49,324 bases of DNA, from contig JAWRHV010000032.1 in NCBI GenBank assembly GCA_040266995.1, positions 1-49,324 on the forward strand, in the 5' to 3' direction. The notes beneath the pieces are model-generated. The model did no database searches and had not been told where the DNA came from. It saw only the letters and a program-made list of their open reading frames with translations. The stretch comes from UBA4312 sp040266995. Its GTDB lineage: Bacteria > Bacillota_I > Bacilli_A > Erysipelotrichales > Erysipelotrichaceae. Every line of letters starts with the position of its first letter. The stretch's first letter is position 1. The translations under genes were made by a program, and so were the position numbers. Below are positions 40,189-48,480 of the stretch, piece by piece.

Positions 40189-41349
40189 CTATTCCTGCTG
40201 GAAATCACTTTCACGGATGCATTGTTTAATATAAGCCACATCCTTCGGATCGGCTACGACCGCATGCATATAAAAGACCCTGTGTCCTCTTTCAATGGAT
40301 GCATCCAAAATCGTGATTCCCTCTTTGGTTTCTTCCCGCATACGGATCGTTTTCCCTTTGTATGCCGTTGGATGCCCATCCGTATGATCACAGATTGATG
40401 GATCATGACTGGCCTGTATCAGCCAGTCCCATTGTTCAATCGATGTATATGGTGACATCAGGATCAAAGAAGGATGGGTCGGATCCACACTGCGTTGGCT
40501 GGCACCGTGGGCGACCACCTTGAGATCCTCGAACAGATGATATACTTCTTCACAACGGTACTGAATGACCTCCTGCTCCATCGGGCGAGCATCTTTTAAC
40601 GTATGTTTTCTTCCCAATTTTTTCGTCAGGAAATCATAATGCGCCACCGGTAGGGAAATCAATGGATCCAGACGATGTGCCAGCTCGATAAAATCACAGA
40701 TTTCATCGGCATGTTTCAATGTTTTTTCATTCATCGCCACATAGTCGCCGACCCCTTCCTTAGCCAGCAGGGTCAATGCCGCATTTTTATAATACTGCGC
40801 ATTTTTATCCCAGTCATTCCACACAAAGAAGGCATTCATCAGCTCTTGTTCATCCATGGCCAGAAATTCCTTTTCATCCATATCTCCAATAGCTGTCAGG
40901 ATACGTCCTTCTTTTTCAATCGGCAAAAAGAATGTTTCATCATACATATAATTCTGGTTTCGGATCGTTTCTTCTTTGCGAAGCAGTCCTTTCAGGTATG
41001 AGATCTCATCCACATATAAATTGACCAGCCGGTCAAAATTTTCATCTTCACTGTAATTCAGATCATCGTACATTTCATAGGTTCCCGGTACCTCTACCTG
41101 CAGATCTTTCATCAAATCCACCACAAACGCATGGTATCCCGGACCGCCATGACGCGTACTGGATGTCAGCTGGATGGAATGGTCATCCTCCGTCACATAG
41201 ATCTTTCCCTGCACACAGGGTGTGATCACCACGGCATCCGGTTTCTCTTCGATCTGTATCTGCTCTCTTTGACAAAGAGCCCCTAATACTTCATATATTT
41301 CATTTTTCTTTTTTTCATTTAAGTTTTTGCATACACAACGTACAAACAT
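40189..41349 (-). CDS. Hypothetical cytoplasmic protein, 386 residues
   Basis: Clear TAGGAGG binding site 9 bases after the AEC transporter stop, same operon. No signal peptide or membrane helix. Composition is acidic and helical; notable stretches are STRHGGPGYHAFVVDLMKDL, YEMYDDLNYSEDENFDRL, ISLPVAHYDFLTKKLGRKH and RCVCKNLNEKKKN at the start. A late VAHGASQRSVDPTHPSLILMSPYTS block and DHTDGHPTAYKGKTIRMREE could be ligand- or nucleic-acid-binding. No catalytic motif is recognised. Not a family I can name. Confidence 0.78.
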   Translation of the reverse strand: MFVRCVCKNLNEKKKNEIYEVLGALCQREQIQIEEKPDAVVITPCVQGKIYVTEDDHSIQLTSSTRHGGPGYHAFVVDLMKDLQVEVPGTYEMYDDLNYSEDENFDRLVNLYVDEISYLKGLLRKEETIRNQNYMYDETFFLPIEKEGRILTAIGDMDEKEFLAMDEQELMNAFFVWNDWDKNAQYYKNAALTLLAKEGVGDYVAMNEKTLKHADEICDFIELAHRLDPLISLPVAHYDFLTKKLGRKHTLKDARPMEQEVIQYRCEEVYHLFEDLKVVAHGASQRSVDPTHPSLILMSPYTSIEQWDWLIQASHDPSICDHTDGHPTAYKGKTIRMREETKEGITILDASIERGHRVFYMHAVVADPKDVAYIKQCIRESDFQQE

Positions 41350-41358
41350 ACAAACCTC

Positions 41359-42297
41359 CTAAATCCATGCCATGGATTTTAATAAAAATAACCAGAAAGT
41401 CAAGGTAAATGCCGAACACAATGTGGTCAGCATCACCGTTGCGGCTGTCAGATCCCCTTTGTGATGCATATTGATTGCCATCACAAAACAGCTGACCGTT
41501 GAAGCCGATCCCAACATAACCAATACAGCCACCAGTTTACTATCCCGAAATCCCAAATGGACAGCCAGCGGAAGAAATAAAACGACCCAGCCGACAAGCT
41601 TCATAAACGTTGCGGCAACGGCTGGTTTCCAGACTTCGGATATCGACTCAAAAGAGAAGCTGCCACCCATCGCCATCAAGCCTAACGGCGTGGCAAGACC
41701 AGCTAGATTGTTCACTGTCTTTTCCAGAATGACCGGATAGGGAAGATGGAGAACAGACCATAGAAAACCGACTGCCACCCCCAGCAGGATCGGATTGGTA
41801 AAGATTCCTTTGATGGTCTTTGTCAAGGTTTTAGACCCGGAAGGATCTTGCGCTGTGACCATCAGCACCACCACCGCAAAGATATTATAGAGAGGAACGG
41901 TCCCGATGATCATTAAAGGTGCCATACCGGAGTTTCCATAGATATTTGTAATAAAAGCGATGCCCAGTACGGCCGCACTGCTTCGATACGCCACCTGCAC
42001 GAACTCCCCTCGCTCCGCTTTATTGGCGATAACCAGGGAACAAGCAGACGCTAAGGCAATGGAGCATAAAGTGACAATGCCGCAAAACAGAACATAGGTC
42101 CCATCCCAGACTGCCGAAAAGTCCTCGGTTGCCAGATCTCGGAATAGTAAAAGGGGCAGCGCCACCAAAAAAACAAAACGATTCATCCGGGCTACAAAGG
42201 CAGCATCAAACAGCTTGATCCGTTTGAAAATATAGCCGATCACCATCAATAAAAAGACCGGAATGGTCGCCTGCAAACTGAAAATCAAATTTTCCAT
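41359..42297 (-). CDS. AEC-family transporter (auxin efflux carrier type permease)
   Basis: 312 residues, about ten hydrophobic helices in two groups of five, with the AEC wording IGYIFKRIKLFD, MNRFVFLVALPLLLFRDLA, GNSGMAPLMIIG, LATPLGLMAMGGSF and VMLGSASTVSCFVMAINM. Likely exports or imports a small organic acid or malate-like anion; substrate unknown. The ATG lies 6 nt after TATAAT with no ribosome binding site, so a leaderless message is likely. The downstream unknown gene is 9 bases away. Confidence 0.88.
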   Translation of the reverse strand: MENLIFSLQATIPVFLLMVIGYIFKRIKLFDAAFVARMNRFVFLVALPLLLFRDLATEDFSAVWDGTYVLFCGIVTLCSIALASACSLVIANKAERGEFVQVAYRSSAAVLGIAFITNIYGNSGMAPLMIIGTVPLYNIFAVVVLMVTAQDPSGSKTLTKTIKGIFTNPILLGVAVGFLWSVLHLPYPVILEKTVNNLAGLATPLGLMAMGGSFSFESISEVWKPAVAATFMKLVGWVVLFLPLAVHLGFRDSKLVAVLVMLGSASTVSCFVMAINMHHKGDLTAATVMLTTLCSAFTLTFWLFLLKSMAWI

Positions 42298-42303
42298 AGA
42301 AGT

Positions 42304-42309
42304 ATTATA
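42304..42309 (-). promoter_or_regulatory. -10 box placed 6 nt before the AEC ATG (leaderless candidate)
   Basis: On the - strand TGC-TATAAT, an extended -10, followed by 6 nt and the ATG. No purine-rich binding site fits between. Confidence 0.65.
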
Positions 42310-42330
42310 GCACGGTTCACTCTTTTCTCA

Positions 42331-42359
42331 TTGGGATTCTTGCCATTATCCGTTATAAT
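42331..42359 (+). promoter_or_regulatory. Promoter of the rRNA methyltransferase gene
   Basis: -35 TTGGGA (42331-42336), 17-nt spacer, -10 TATAAT (42354-42359). The GGTGAT binding site precedes the ATG at 42377. Confidence 0.65.
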
Positions 42360-42376
42360 AAGCCTGGTGATAATTT

Positions 42377-43246
42377 ATGAATCAATATGCAGATCAATGG
42401 GTCGATTATGAACTGATCGATACCGGCAATAAAGAAAAACTGGAACGCTGGAACCAGATCCTCCTGCGCCGTCCGGATCCCGTATGCATCTGGCCGATCC
42501 AGGATGAAACACGTTGGAAGAAGGCTGATGCGATCTACCATCGTTCCAGATCCGGCGGGGGCCAGTGGGAGATGAAAAAGCCTTTCAAGGAATTCTGGAC
42601 CTTGTCCTATAAAGATCTCCGTTTTAAGATCAGCCCCACCGGATTCAAACACACTGGTCTGTTTCCGGAACAGGCCGCCAACTGGGATTTCATCATGCAT
42701 TCCATACGACAATCCAAACGCAAGGATATCAAGGTCTTAAATCTGTTTGCGTATACCGGGGGTGCCACCATGGCTGCTTCCAAAGCCGGTGCTGCGGAAG
42801 TCGTCCATGTCGATGCCGCCAAAGGCATGGTAGCCTGGGCCAAGGAAAACATGCAGCTGAACCATTTGGAAGATCACAAGATCCGTTTTATCGTGGAAGA
42901 CTGCCTGAAATTCGTGAAACGGGAACAAAGACGGGGACGAACGTATGATGGCATCATCATGGATCCGCCAAGCTATGGCCGCGGGCCCAAGAAAGAATTA
43001 TGGAAGCTGGAAGACAACGTCTATGAGCTCATCGATGAATGCCAGAAACTGTTAAGTCCGGATCCCCTGTTTTTCATCATTAACTGTTATACAACCGGGT
43101 TTTCCTGCTGCACCCTGGAACAAACGCTCCGCCGTACGATCGGTTTATCTCGAGGCGGATCCATCGAAGTAGGCGAAAATCTGATTCCGGTCACAGCGGA
43201 TGACAGTGTCCTGCCTTGTGGTATTTTCGGACGATGGACCCCATAA
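42377..43246 (+). CDS. Class I SAM-dependent rRNA methyltransferase (RlmI/RsmC-like)
   Basis: 289 residues, GGTGAT binding site. SAM motif I LNLFAYTGGATMAASKAGA, acidic loop VHVDAAKGMVAWAKEN, then IIMDPPSYGRGP, the DPPxY motif of base methyltransferases. The N-terminal half holds KHTGLFPEQAANW typical of the YccW/RlmI-like group; the PUA domain of RlmI is absent. Probably methylates a cytosine of 23S rRNA. Divergent from the AEC transporter. Confidence 0.88.
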   Translation: MNQYADQWVDYELIDTGNKEKLERWNQILLRRPDPVCIWPIQDETRWKKADAIYHRSRSGGGQWEMKKPFKEFWTLSYKDLRFKISPTGFKHTGLFPEQAANWDFIMHSIRQSKRKDIKVLNLFAYTGGATMAASKAGAAEVVHVDAAKGMVAWAKENMQLNHLEDHKIRFIVEDCLKFVKREQRRGRTYDGIIMDPPSYGRGPKKELWKLEDNVYELIDECQKLLSPDPLFFIINCYTTGFSCCTLEQTLRRTIGLSRGGSIEVGENLIPVTADDSVLPCGIFGRWTP

Positions 43247-43272
43247 AAAACAGAGCATATGCCCTGTTTTTT
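43245..43272. terminator. Bidirectional terminator between convergent genes
   Basis: CAG-A-GCATATGC-C-CTG with an A run before and a T run after; serves the methyltransferase gene (+) and the amidohydrolase-like gene (-). Confidence 0.8.
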
Positions 43273-43279
43273 CTTTTTG

Positions 43280-44005
43280 TCAACATACGATCCAATGTGG
43301 GTAAAACTGTATCCCGTTTTTTAACATCCGATGAATCGGCTGTCTTCCCATCGTTTGGAAATAGGTATCAATGTCTTTTTCCTGCAACACCAGTAAGTCG
43401 CCTATTTTACCTTTTGCGATTACGCCTCGATCTTTCAATCCGAACGCTTTGGCCGGATCGGCAGTCATTGCCATTAACAGCTCCTTTCCCGATATGCCTT
43501 TACACTCATGAAGAAAAAAGGCCGGAACATGAAGATCGTAAATAAAGCTTTTGCACGCTCCAAAGCCACACGATAACAGGAAGGATCCCGGTATCTCATT
43601 TGTGCTTATCTGATCAAAATCAATGATTTTTGTGGAAGGATTTTCTTTATAACAGATGACATCCTGTGTCAATGTACTCTGACATAACGACGTATTCTTT
43701 GTCATGCATGTCAGAATCCCATGTTGCTGCATCTCATGAAGAGCTTGACGATTCTGACGAATCTGATCACCGGCCCTGTCATGTACGATGCCCGTGTAAC
43801 AGCTGTCAATAAAAGCAGGGGTCACCATCTCGCCTCTGGCATCGATCACGGCTGTTGCCGGATCCAACCAGTCTTTCAAGCAGTGCGTTCCAAAATCAAT
43901 GATCTTATCATGGTGTAAGGCTACAAACGCATCACTCAATATAGTAAACTTTCCATCACACGTGTACAGTTTCCCAATGTTTTTAATTATCATGGTTGCT
44001 TTCAT
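43280..44005 (-). CDS. Degenerate, shortened amidohydrolase-like protein
   Basis: 241 residues from the ATG that lies 6 nt after a TATAAT box. The ends resemble imidazolonepropionase/dihydroorotase-type amidohydrolases: an N-terminal beta domain (IIKNIGKLYTCDG, VALHHDKIIDFG, VIDARGEMVTPAFID) and the C-terminal MTADPAKAFGLKDRGVIAKGKIGDLLVL. Where the metal-binding HxH should follow PxFID the protein reads SCYTGIV, and about 150 residues of the barrel with the other metal ligands are missing. It is therefore unlikely to be a hydrolase. The reading frame is intact, which argues for a retained non-catalytic role or a very recent loss. Confidence 0.75.
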   Translation of the reverse strand: MKATMIIKNIGKLYTCDGKFTILSDAFVALHHDKIIDFGTHCLKDWLDPATAVIDARGEMVTPAFIDSCYTGIVHDRAGDQIRQNRQALHEMQQHGILTCMTKNTSLCQSTLTQDVICYKENPSTKIIDFDQISTNEIPGSFLLSCGFGACKSFIYDLHVPAFFLHECKGISGKELLMAMTADPAKAFGLKDRGVIAKGKIGDLLVLQEKDIDTYFQTMGRQPIHRMLKNGIQFYPHWIVC

Positions 44006-44011
44006 ATTGAT

Positions 44012-44017
44012 ATTATA
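44012..44017 (-). promoter_or_regulatory. -10 box placed 6 nt before the amidohydrolase-like ATG (leaderless candidate)
   Basis: On the - strand TATAAT then 6 nt and ATG at 44005. No -35 of quality and no ribosome binding site. Confidence 0.5.
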
Positions 44018-44098
44018 TCGTATTTCATAGTCCATTTCTTTCCTATTTTAAAAATTGGTCATTTTTTTCCATATAATGTCCAAATTCTTCCATAGCAA

Positions 44099-44128
44099 TA
44101 AAAAACAGAACCCTATTCGGGCTCTGTT
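44099..44128 (-). terminator. Terminator of the sugar operon (after the FGGY kinase)
   Basis: On the - strand AACAGAGCCC / GGGTTCTGTT, 5-nt loop, then TTTT; one G-T pair in the stem. Confidence 0.9.
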
Positions 44129-44132
44129 TCTA

Positions 44133-45587
44133 TCATGCATCTAATTGTTTTAAAAGAGAGTGGATTTTTTTATACTTTTTATATTGTTGATCGTATTTTT
44201 CCATGACGGTCAAGGACGGATGGATGACCTGTCCAGATGAAGCCAAAGCCGGTTTCAACGGTTTTCCATCTGCCATTTTTGCCAACATGCAAGCACCAAC
44301 ACCAGGGGTAGCCTTCAGTCGAACAACCTCAATGTCAGCATGAAGCACATTCGCAATAATATGCATCCATATTTCACTGCGTGTTCCGCCACCATTGATC
44401 TGAATGTGGGTCGGCCAAACTTTAACATTCATGTTTTCCAGTAACTCTCGAAATCCAAAAGCTACCCCTTCAAATACAGCTTGTGTCATATCTTTACGAA
44501 CGGTCCCCTGTCCCAGTCCGAAAAAAGCACCACGTAAGGAGGCATCCGCATACAGCGTTTTTTCACCGGTAATATGCGGATAGAACAAGACTTCATTCTT
44601 TCCCAGATCCTCCACCTGGATACGATCCTGATCCAAATCCATCTGATTGGTCTCCATGATCTTTCGGATCCACCACAAATGTGTACCACCGGCCGATTGT
44701 ACCGTTCCCTGTACAATGTTGAATATTTTCTGGTTGTCGGTACTAAACAAGACGTTTTTCCCTTTTCCATCAAAGTCTCCATCTTCCTTGGGAAGGATCA
44801 CTACCCCGCTGGTTCCCAGCGAGATGACCGGGCTCGACTGGTTTATAACACCCATCGCTACAGCGGTTGCCGGATTATCCCCCGTGCCGGCAATGACCTG
44901 GATGGAACGGTTGACACCGAACTTTTGGCACAATACCGGTTTTAATTCGCCAACTGTCTGGCAGCTGGCATGAATTTCCGGTAAACAGGAAGCATCCAGT
45001 TCTAGCTGATCTAACATGACCTGAGACCATGTCTTGGAAACGATATCGTACATAGAACTAGTAGAGGCATCACAATAGTCACAGCTTGTCTTTCCTGTCA
45101 AATAAAAGACGATATAATCATACGGTGTTAAGATCTGATGGATCCTTGCGAAGTGTTCCGGTTCATTTTTCTTCAGCCATAATGTATTCACAAAAGGCGA
45201 ACCGGTTGATAAGATTTGTGCGATGTATTTGGTTTCATCGATCTTAGCACACTGTTCTTTTAAAGGCTGTACCAAGGAAGCTGTACGAATATCATTCCAC
45301 ATGATGGCCGGGCGAATGCTGCTACCCTGCTTGTCAATAAATACCGTTGTATGCATCTGGCCTGTTACCCCGATCACCGCAAATGTATCCGGATCAAAAG
45401 ATCCGAATACATTCGCCAGCTCTTGATCGATGGCCTCTGTCCAGGTTCCGGGTTCGATTTCCCGATACCCGCTCTGTGGTTCATCATAGGTGTATTCCAC
45501 GGTGGATTCATAGAGAATCTGTTCGTTTTCATCCATCACCGTCGTCTTGCACGCCGATGTCCCTATATCAAAACCTAAATAGTTCAT
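44133..45587 (-). CDS. FGGY-family carbohydrate kinase (xylulokinase-like)
   Basis: 484 residues. N-terminal phosphate loop LGFDIGTSACKTTVMD, GVTGQMHTTVFID, RPAIMWNDIR (substrate contact block of xylulokinases), ATP-site motifs GTSGVVILP and FGLGQGTVR, and the C-terminal INGGGTRSEIWMHIIANVL. Phosphorylates a pentulose, hexulose or gluconate-type sugar; the exact one is not readable. Last gene of the operon, starting 5 bases after the aldolase stop with a weak binding site, so coupled translation is likely. Confidence 0.88.
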   Translation of the reverse strand: MNYLGFDIGTSACKTTVMDENEQILYESTVEYTYDEPQSGYREIEPGTWTEAIDQELANVFGSFDPDTFAVIGVTGQMHTTVFIDKQGSSIRPAIMWNDIRTASLVQPLKEQCAKIDETKYIAQILSTGSPFVNTLWLKKNEPEHFARIHQILTPYDYIVFYLTGKTSCDYCDASTSSMYDIVSKTWSQVMLDQLELDASCLPEIHASCQTVGELKPVLCQKFGVNRSIQVIAGTGDNPATAVAMGVINQSSPVISLGTSGVVILPKEDGDFDGKGKNVLFSTDNQKIFNIVQGTVQSAGGTHLWWIRKIMETNQMDLDQDRIQVEDLGKNEVLFYPHITGEKTLYADASLRGAFFGLGQGTVRKDMTQAVFEGVAFGFRELLENMNVKVWPTHIQINGGGTRSEIWMHIIANVLHADIEVVRLKATPGVGACMLAKMADGKPLKPALASSGQVIHPSLTVMEKYDQQYKKYKKIHSLLKQLDA

Positions 45588-45591
45588 GGTC

Positions 45592-46431
45592 TTACTTTAA
45601 ACCATTGATGATCTGAACAAGATCACAGGCTGTTTTACGTACATTTTCCACAGCCTTCATACTTAAGCCATACAGGTTGGCTTCCGTATGTTTTGCTTCA
45701 TAGGCTTCCCCGAAGGTACGGATATATGCCTGACGTAAATCAGAACCATAGTTCACTTTGATCATGTTGTATTGCTTCATAGCTTTCACTTGTTCAAAAG
45801 GAATGCCAGAACCACCATGTAATACCAATGGTACCGGACAAACTTCGGCAATCTGTTTCAACAATTCCAGATCTACCTTCGGTGTAGCATCCAAACCATG
45901 CACGTTACCGATGGAAACAGCCAGAATATCACAGCCGGATCTTTCCACAAATTCTTTTACCAGTGCAGGATCTGTTTTACAGTCCGCTTCATTGACCATA
46001 TCATCTTCCTTACCCATGATAGCGCCTAATTCAGCTTCTACCAATACATTGTGGAAATGACAGTATTCTACGGTTCTTTTTACTTCCGCAATGTTTCCTT
46101 CGAAATCCTGGTCAGAAGCATCGACCATGATGGATGTAAATCCGGCATCTACGCAGGCTTTCACATCTTCGAAGCTTTTTCCGTGGTCTAAGTGCAATCC
46201 AATCGGTGTATCTGTTCCTTTCATGAAGGCACGTACCAGATCAGCGATGATCTGCGGATTGGATAAGTGCAGGTTATTTGAAGAAATCTGGATCATGCCC
46301 GGTAAATGCGCATCGTTCAAACCTAAAACGATCGCTTTTGTCATTTCCAAATTTGTCGTGTTAAATGCAGGTAACATTAAGTTGTTCTTTTGTGCGAATT
46401 CGATCAGATCATAACCATTTGCGATTTTCAT
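45592..46431 (-). CDS. Class II ketose-bisphosphate aldolase (FbaA/GatY/KbaY type)
   Basis: 279 residues, AGGAGG binding site. Zn ligands and catalytic blocks: LHLDHGKSFED, ASDQDFEGN, VEAELGAIMGKEDDM, AVSIGNVHG, LHGGSGIP and KVNYGSDLR. Cleaves fructose- or tagatose-1,6-bisphosphate type substrates to DHAP and an aldehyde. In operon with a polyol dehydrogenase and a sugar kinase, it suggests a ketose-phosphate pathway such as tagatose, sorbose or a related polyol. Confidence 0.94.
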   Translation of the reverse strand: MKIANGYDLIEFAQKNNLMLPAFNTTNLEMTKAIVLGLNDAHLPGMIQISSNNLHLSNPQIIADLVRAFMKGTDTPIGLHLDHGKSFEDVKACVDAGFTSIMVDASDQDFEGNIAEVKRTVEYCHFHNVLVEAELGAIMGKEDDMVNEADCKTDPALVKEFVERSGCDILAVSIGNVHGLDATPKVDLELLKQIAEVCPVPLVLHGGSGIPFEQVKAMKQYNMIKVNYGSDLRQAYIRTFGEAYEAKHTEANLYGLSMKAVENVRKTACDLVQIINGLK

Positions 46432-46449
46432 AGTTTCTTTTCCTCCTTA

Positions 46450-47493
46450 TTAATCTGAAAAATGAATCAATACTTTATATGTATCCGGACGACATGCATA
46501 TTCCATGGCTTCCGTGATATCGGTATACTCAAACATCTTATCCATCAATGGGGTGATATCAATGATGCCGTTGGTCAGGCAGTCCACTGCCTGAGCGAAG
46601 GAAGTAGCGGTTGTGCTGACGCTTCCTTGAATACGGATCTCATTGGAATGTACTCTTCCTAAATCCACAGGGACCGGTGTATTCGGATGGATCGAGCTGA
46701 ACATCACAACGGTTCCCCGTTTGCCGGTCATCTGGATGGCCTGATCCGCTACAGCGGCAATGGCGGTCGTATTGAAGACAACCTGGGCCATTTGCCCCTT
46801 TGTCAGTTCCTTCACTTTTTCCACCGGATCCTCATGCATCGGGTCGATGACTGCTTTGGCACCCAATTCCAATGCCAGCTGACGACGGGCTTCCTGCGTT
46901 TCACTGACGATGACATTGGCTCCTTGTTTGACAGCACACATGACATGCATCAATCCCATGACACCGCCACCGATCACAACGACGGTATCGCCTAACTGGA
47001 TATTGGTCTTATTGATACTATTGATGACGCAGGATAATGGTTCGGTAAACGCAATCACTCTGGCATCCGCATCATCCGGGAATACGTTCAGATGACTGGC
47101 TTTCACGGCTTTGTATTGTGCAAAACCGAAATAACCACTGGTTCCGTCTTTCTTATAGAAGGTTGGTCCATTGGCCGCCGCACCACATAAGTTTTCAGCG
47201 TGATGCTTGCACTCGTAACAACATCCACAGTTTTCAATAATATAGTTCGTTGCTTTCTGTCCTACGTGGAAACGATCCGTATCTACATCTTTTCCCATCT
47301 TTTCGATCACGCCGGCATATTCATGACCTCCGACTCTAGGATATGTATAATTTGATCCTTTGTAGTCACGGATATCATTGGTACATATACCAGCTACCGT
47401 AATTCGTAATAATACTTCATCATCTTTAATTTCTGGTGTCGAAATATCCTGGATAGAATACTTCATCGGTTTTTCAATTACACATGCTTTCAT
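46450..47493 (-). CDS. Zinc-dependent alcohol/polyol dehydrogenase (MDR family)
   Basis: 347 residues, AAGAGG binding site. Catalytic Zn block ICTNDIRDYKGS with GGHEYAGVI; structural Zn cysteines NCGCCYECKHHAENLC; Rossmann motif VVIGGGVMGLMH, followed by an acidic Glu in IVSE, so NAD is the likely cofactor. Related to sorbitol, L-threonine and L-iditol dehydrogenases. First gene of the operon, divergent from the DeoR regulator across a 210-base regulatory gap. Confidence 0.92.
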   Translation of the reverse strand: MKACVIEKPMKYSIQDISTPEIKDDEVLLRITVAGICTNDIRDYKGSNYTYPRVGGHEYAGVIEKMGKDVDTDRFHVGQKATNYIIENCGCCYECKHHAENLCGAAANGPTFYKKDGTSGYFGFAQYKAVKASHLNVFPDDADARVIAFTEPLSCVINSINKTNIQLGDTVVVIGGGVMGLMHVMCAVKQGANVIVSETQEARRQLALELGAKAVIDPMHEDPVEKVKELTKGQMAQVVFNTTAIAAVADQAIQMTGKRGTVVMFSSIHPNTPVPVDLGRVHSNEIRIQGSVSTTATSFAQAVDCLTNGIIDITPLMDKMFEYTDITEAMEYACRPDTYKVLIHFSD

Positions 47494-47522
47494 AGTTTGG
47501 CCTCTTTTCTTTAAGCAATTTT

Positions 47523-47551
47523 AATATACTACAATTATGAACGTTTATCAA
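47523..47551 (-). promoter_or_regulatory. Promoter of the dehydrogenase-aldolase-kinase operon
   Basis: On the - strand: -35 TTGATA (47546-47551), 17-nt spacer, -10 TATATT (47523-47528). The first TGARCGTTT motif sits inside the spacer. Confidence 0.75.
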
Positions 47552-47568
47552 TCATTCTATGAGCGTTT
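47538..47568. promoter_or_regulatory. Repeated TGARCGTTT motifs, putative DeoR operators
   Basis: TGAACGTTT (47538-47546) and TGAGCGTTT (47560-47568) lie 22 bp apart, about two helix turns, in the dehydrogenase promoter. A third copy TGAACGTTT is at 47675-47683, inside the deoR promoter. Confidence 0.6.
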
Positions 47569-47570
47569 CA

Positions 47571-47600
47571 AAAACAATTGTTTTGCATATTTCTATGCAA
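47571..47600. promoter_or_regulatory. Palindrome and inverted repeat in the divergent intergenic region
   Basis: AAAACAATTGTTTT (47571-47584) followed by TTGCATA-N4-TATGCAA (47583-47600). Possible further protein sites; no T run, so not terminators. Confidence 0.45.
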
Positions 47601-47668
47601 TTTTATTATATATACATTTCATAGTTGAATAAATCATATAAATCGACTTGTTTTCGCTCATTATCGTA

Positions 47669-47697
47669 TTGAATTGAACGTTTTAATAGTATATAAT
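47669..47697 (+). promoter_or_regulatory. Promoter of the DeoR regulator gene (leaderless candidate)
   Basis: -35 TTGAAT (47669-47674), 17-nt spacer holding TGAACGTTT, -10 TATAAT (47692-47697), then 6 nt and the ATG at 47704. No ribosome binding site between. Confidence 0.75.
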
Positions 47698-47703
47698 CAA
47701 TTT

Positions 47704-48471
47704 ATGAAAGAAAATCGACAAAAACAAATCCTCGAGTTTATCAATCGAAGAGAATATGTTCCTTTTAGTGAACTATGTGAATATTTCCATGTATCCAATG
47801 CGACCATGCGCCGCGATCTTGTGGAAATGGACCGGAAGCATCTGATCCATCGTGAACACGGAGGAGCCCGCTGCTTATTCAGAGATCAGGATCCGACAAC
47901 CATCCAGACAAGACTGGCCCTTTCAAATCAGGAAAAGACCGTGATTGCCCAACGTGCTTTTCAGTTTATCGGCGATAACGATTCCATCATACTGGACGCA
48001 TCTTCCACTTGTTTAAAGATTGCGGAGATTGTCGCGCGCAGTCCTCTTCATTTGACTATCGTGACCAATTATTTTGAAATTGCTTCCCTGTTAAAAGATT
48101 CTCCAAAGATCGATCTTCTGTTTCTCGGAGGATTCGTACGTAAGCAGTTTAATTCCACAACCGGAACATTTGCTGAAATGATGGTGGATAACCTGCAGGC
48201 AGATATCGCGTTTATCGGATGTGACAGTATCAGCCTGGAAAAAGGAGCCGCCAATAATAAAATGGATGTGGTGGATCTGAAAAAGAAGTTTATCCAGAAT
48301 TCCAATACATCCATCTGTGTATGTGATAATTCGAAATTTACAAAGAATGCGATGTTTCCCTTTGCGGAAATCAATGAGTTTAAGGCCATCATAACCGACG
48401 AGAATATTGAGTTACCTACCGTGCAGGCCTTTCAAGACCATGAGGTTCCTTTGATCATCGCAAGACAATAA
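47704..48471 (+). CDS. DeoR-family transcriptional regulator
   Basis: Start at the ATG 6 nt after TATAAT; a longer in-frame start would lie upstream of the promoter. 255 residues: N-terminal helix-turn-helix (VPFSELCEYFHVSNATMRRDL, quoted at family length) with MDRKHLIHREHGGA, then the sugar-phosphate-binding DeoRC domain with LDASSTCLKIAEI, VTNYFEIASLL, LFLGGFVRKQFNSTTG and VCDNSKF. Represses sugar operons until a phosphorylated sugar binds. Divergent from the dehydrogenase operon and probably autoregulated. Confidence 0.93.
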   Translation: MKENRQKQILEFINRREYVPFSELCEYFHVSNATMRRDLVEMDRKHLIHREHGGARCLFRDQDPTTIQTRLALSNQEKTVIAQRAFQFIGDNDSIILDASSTCLKIAEIVARSPLHLTIVTNYFEIASLLKDSPKIDLLFLGGFVRKQFNSTTGTFAEMMVDNLQADIAFIGCDSISLEKGAANNKMDVVDLKKKFIQNSNTSICVCDNSKFTKNAMFPFAEINEFKAIITDENIELPTVQAFQDHEVPLIIARQ

Positions 48472-48480
48472 AGCCTTTCA

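Noticed and set aside
47540..47570. Catabolite-responsive (cre) element in the DeoR intergenic region
   Set aside because: The sites share the CG core but do not fit the WTGNAANCGNWNNCA pattern; they fit better as repeated regulator sites.
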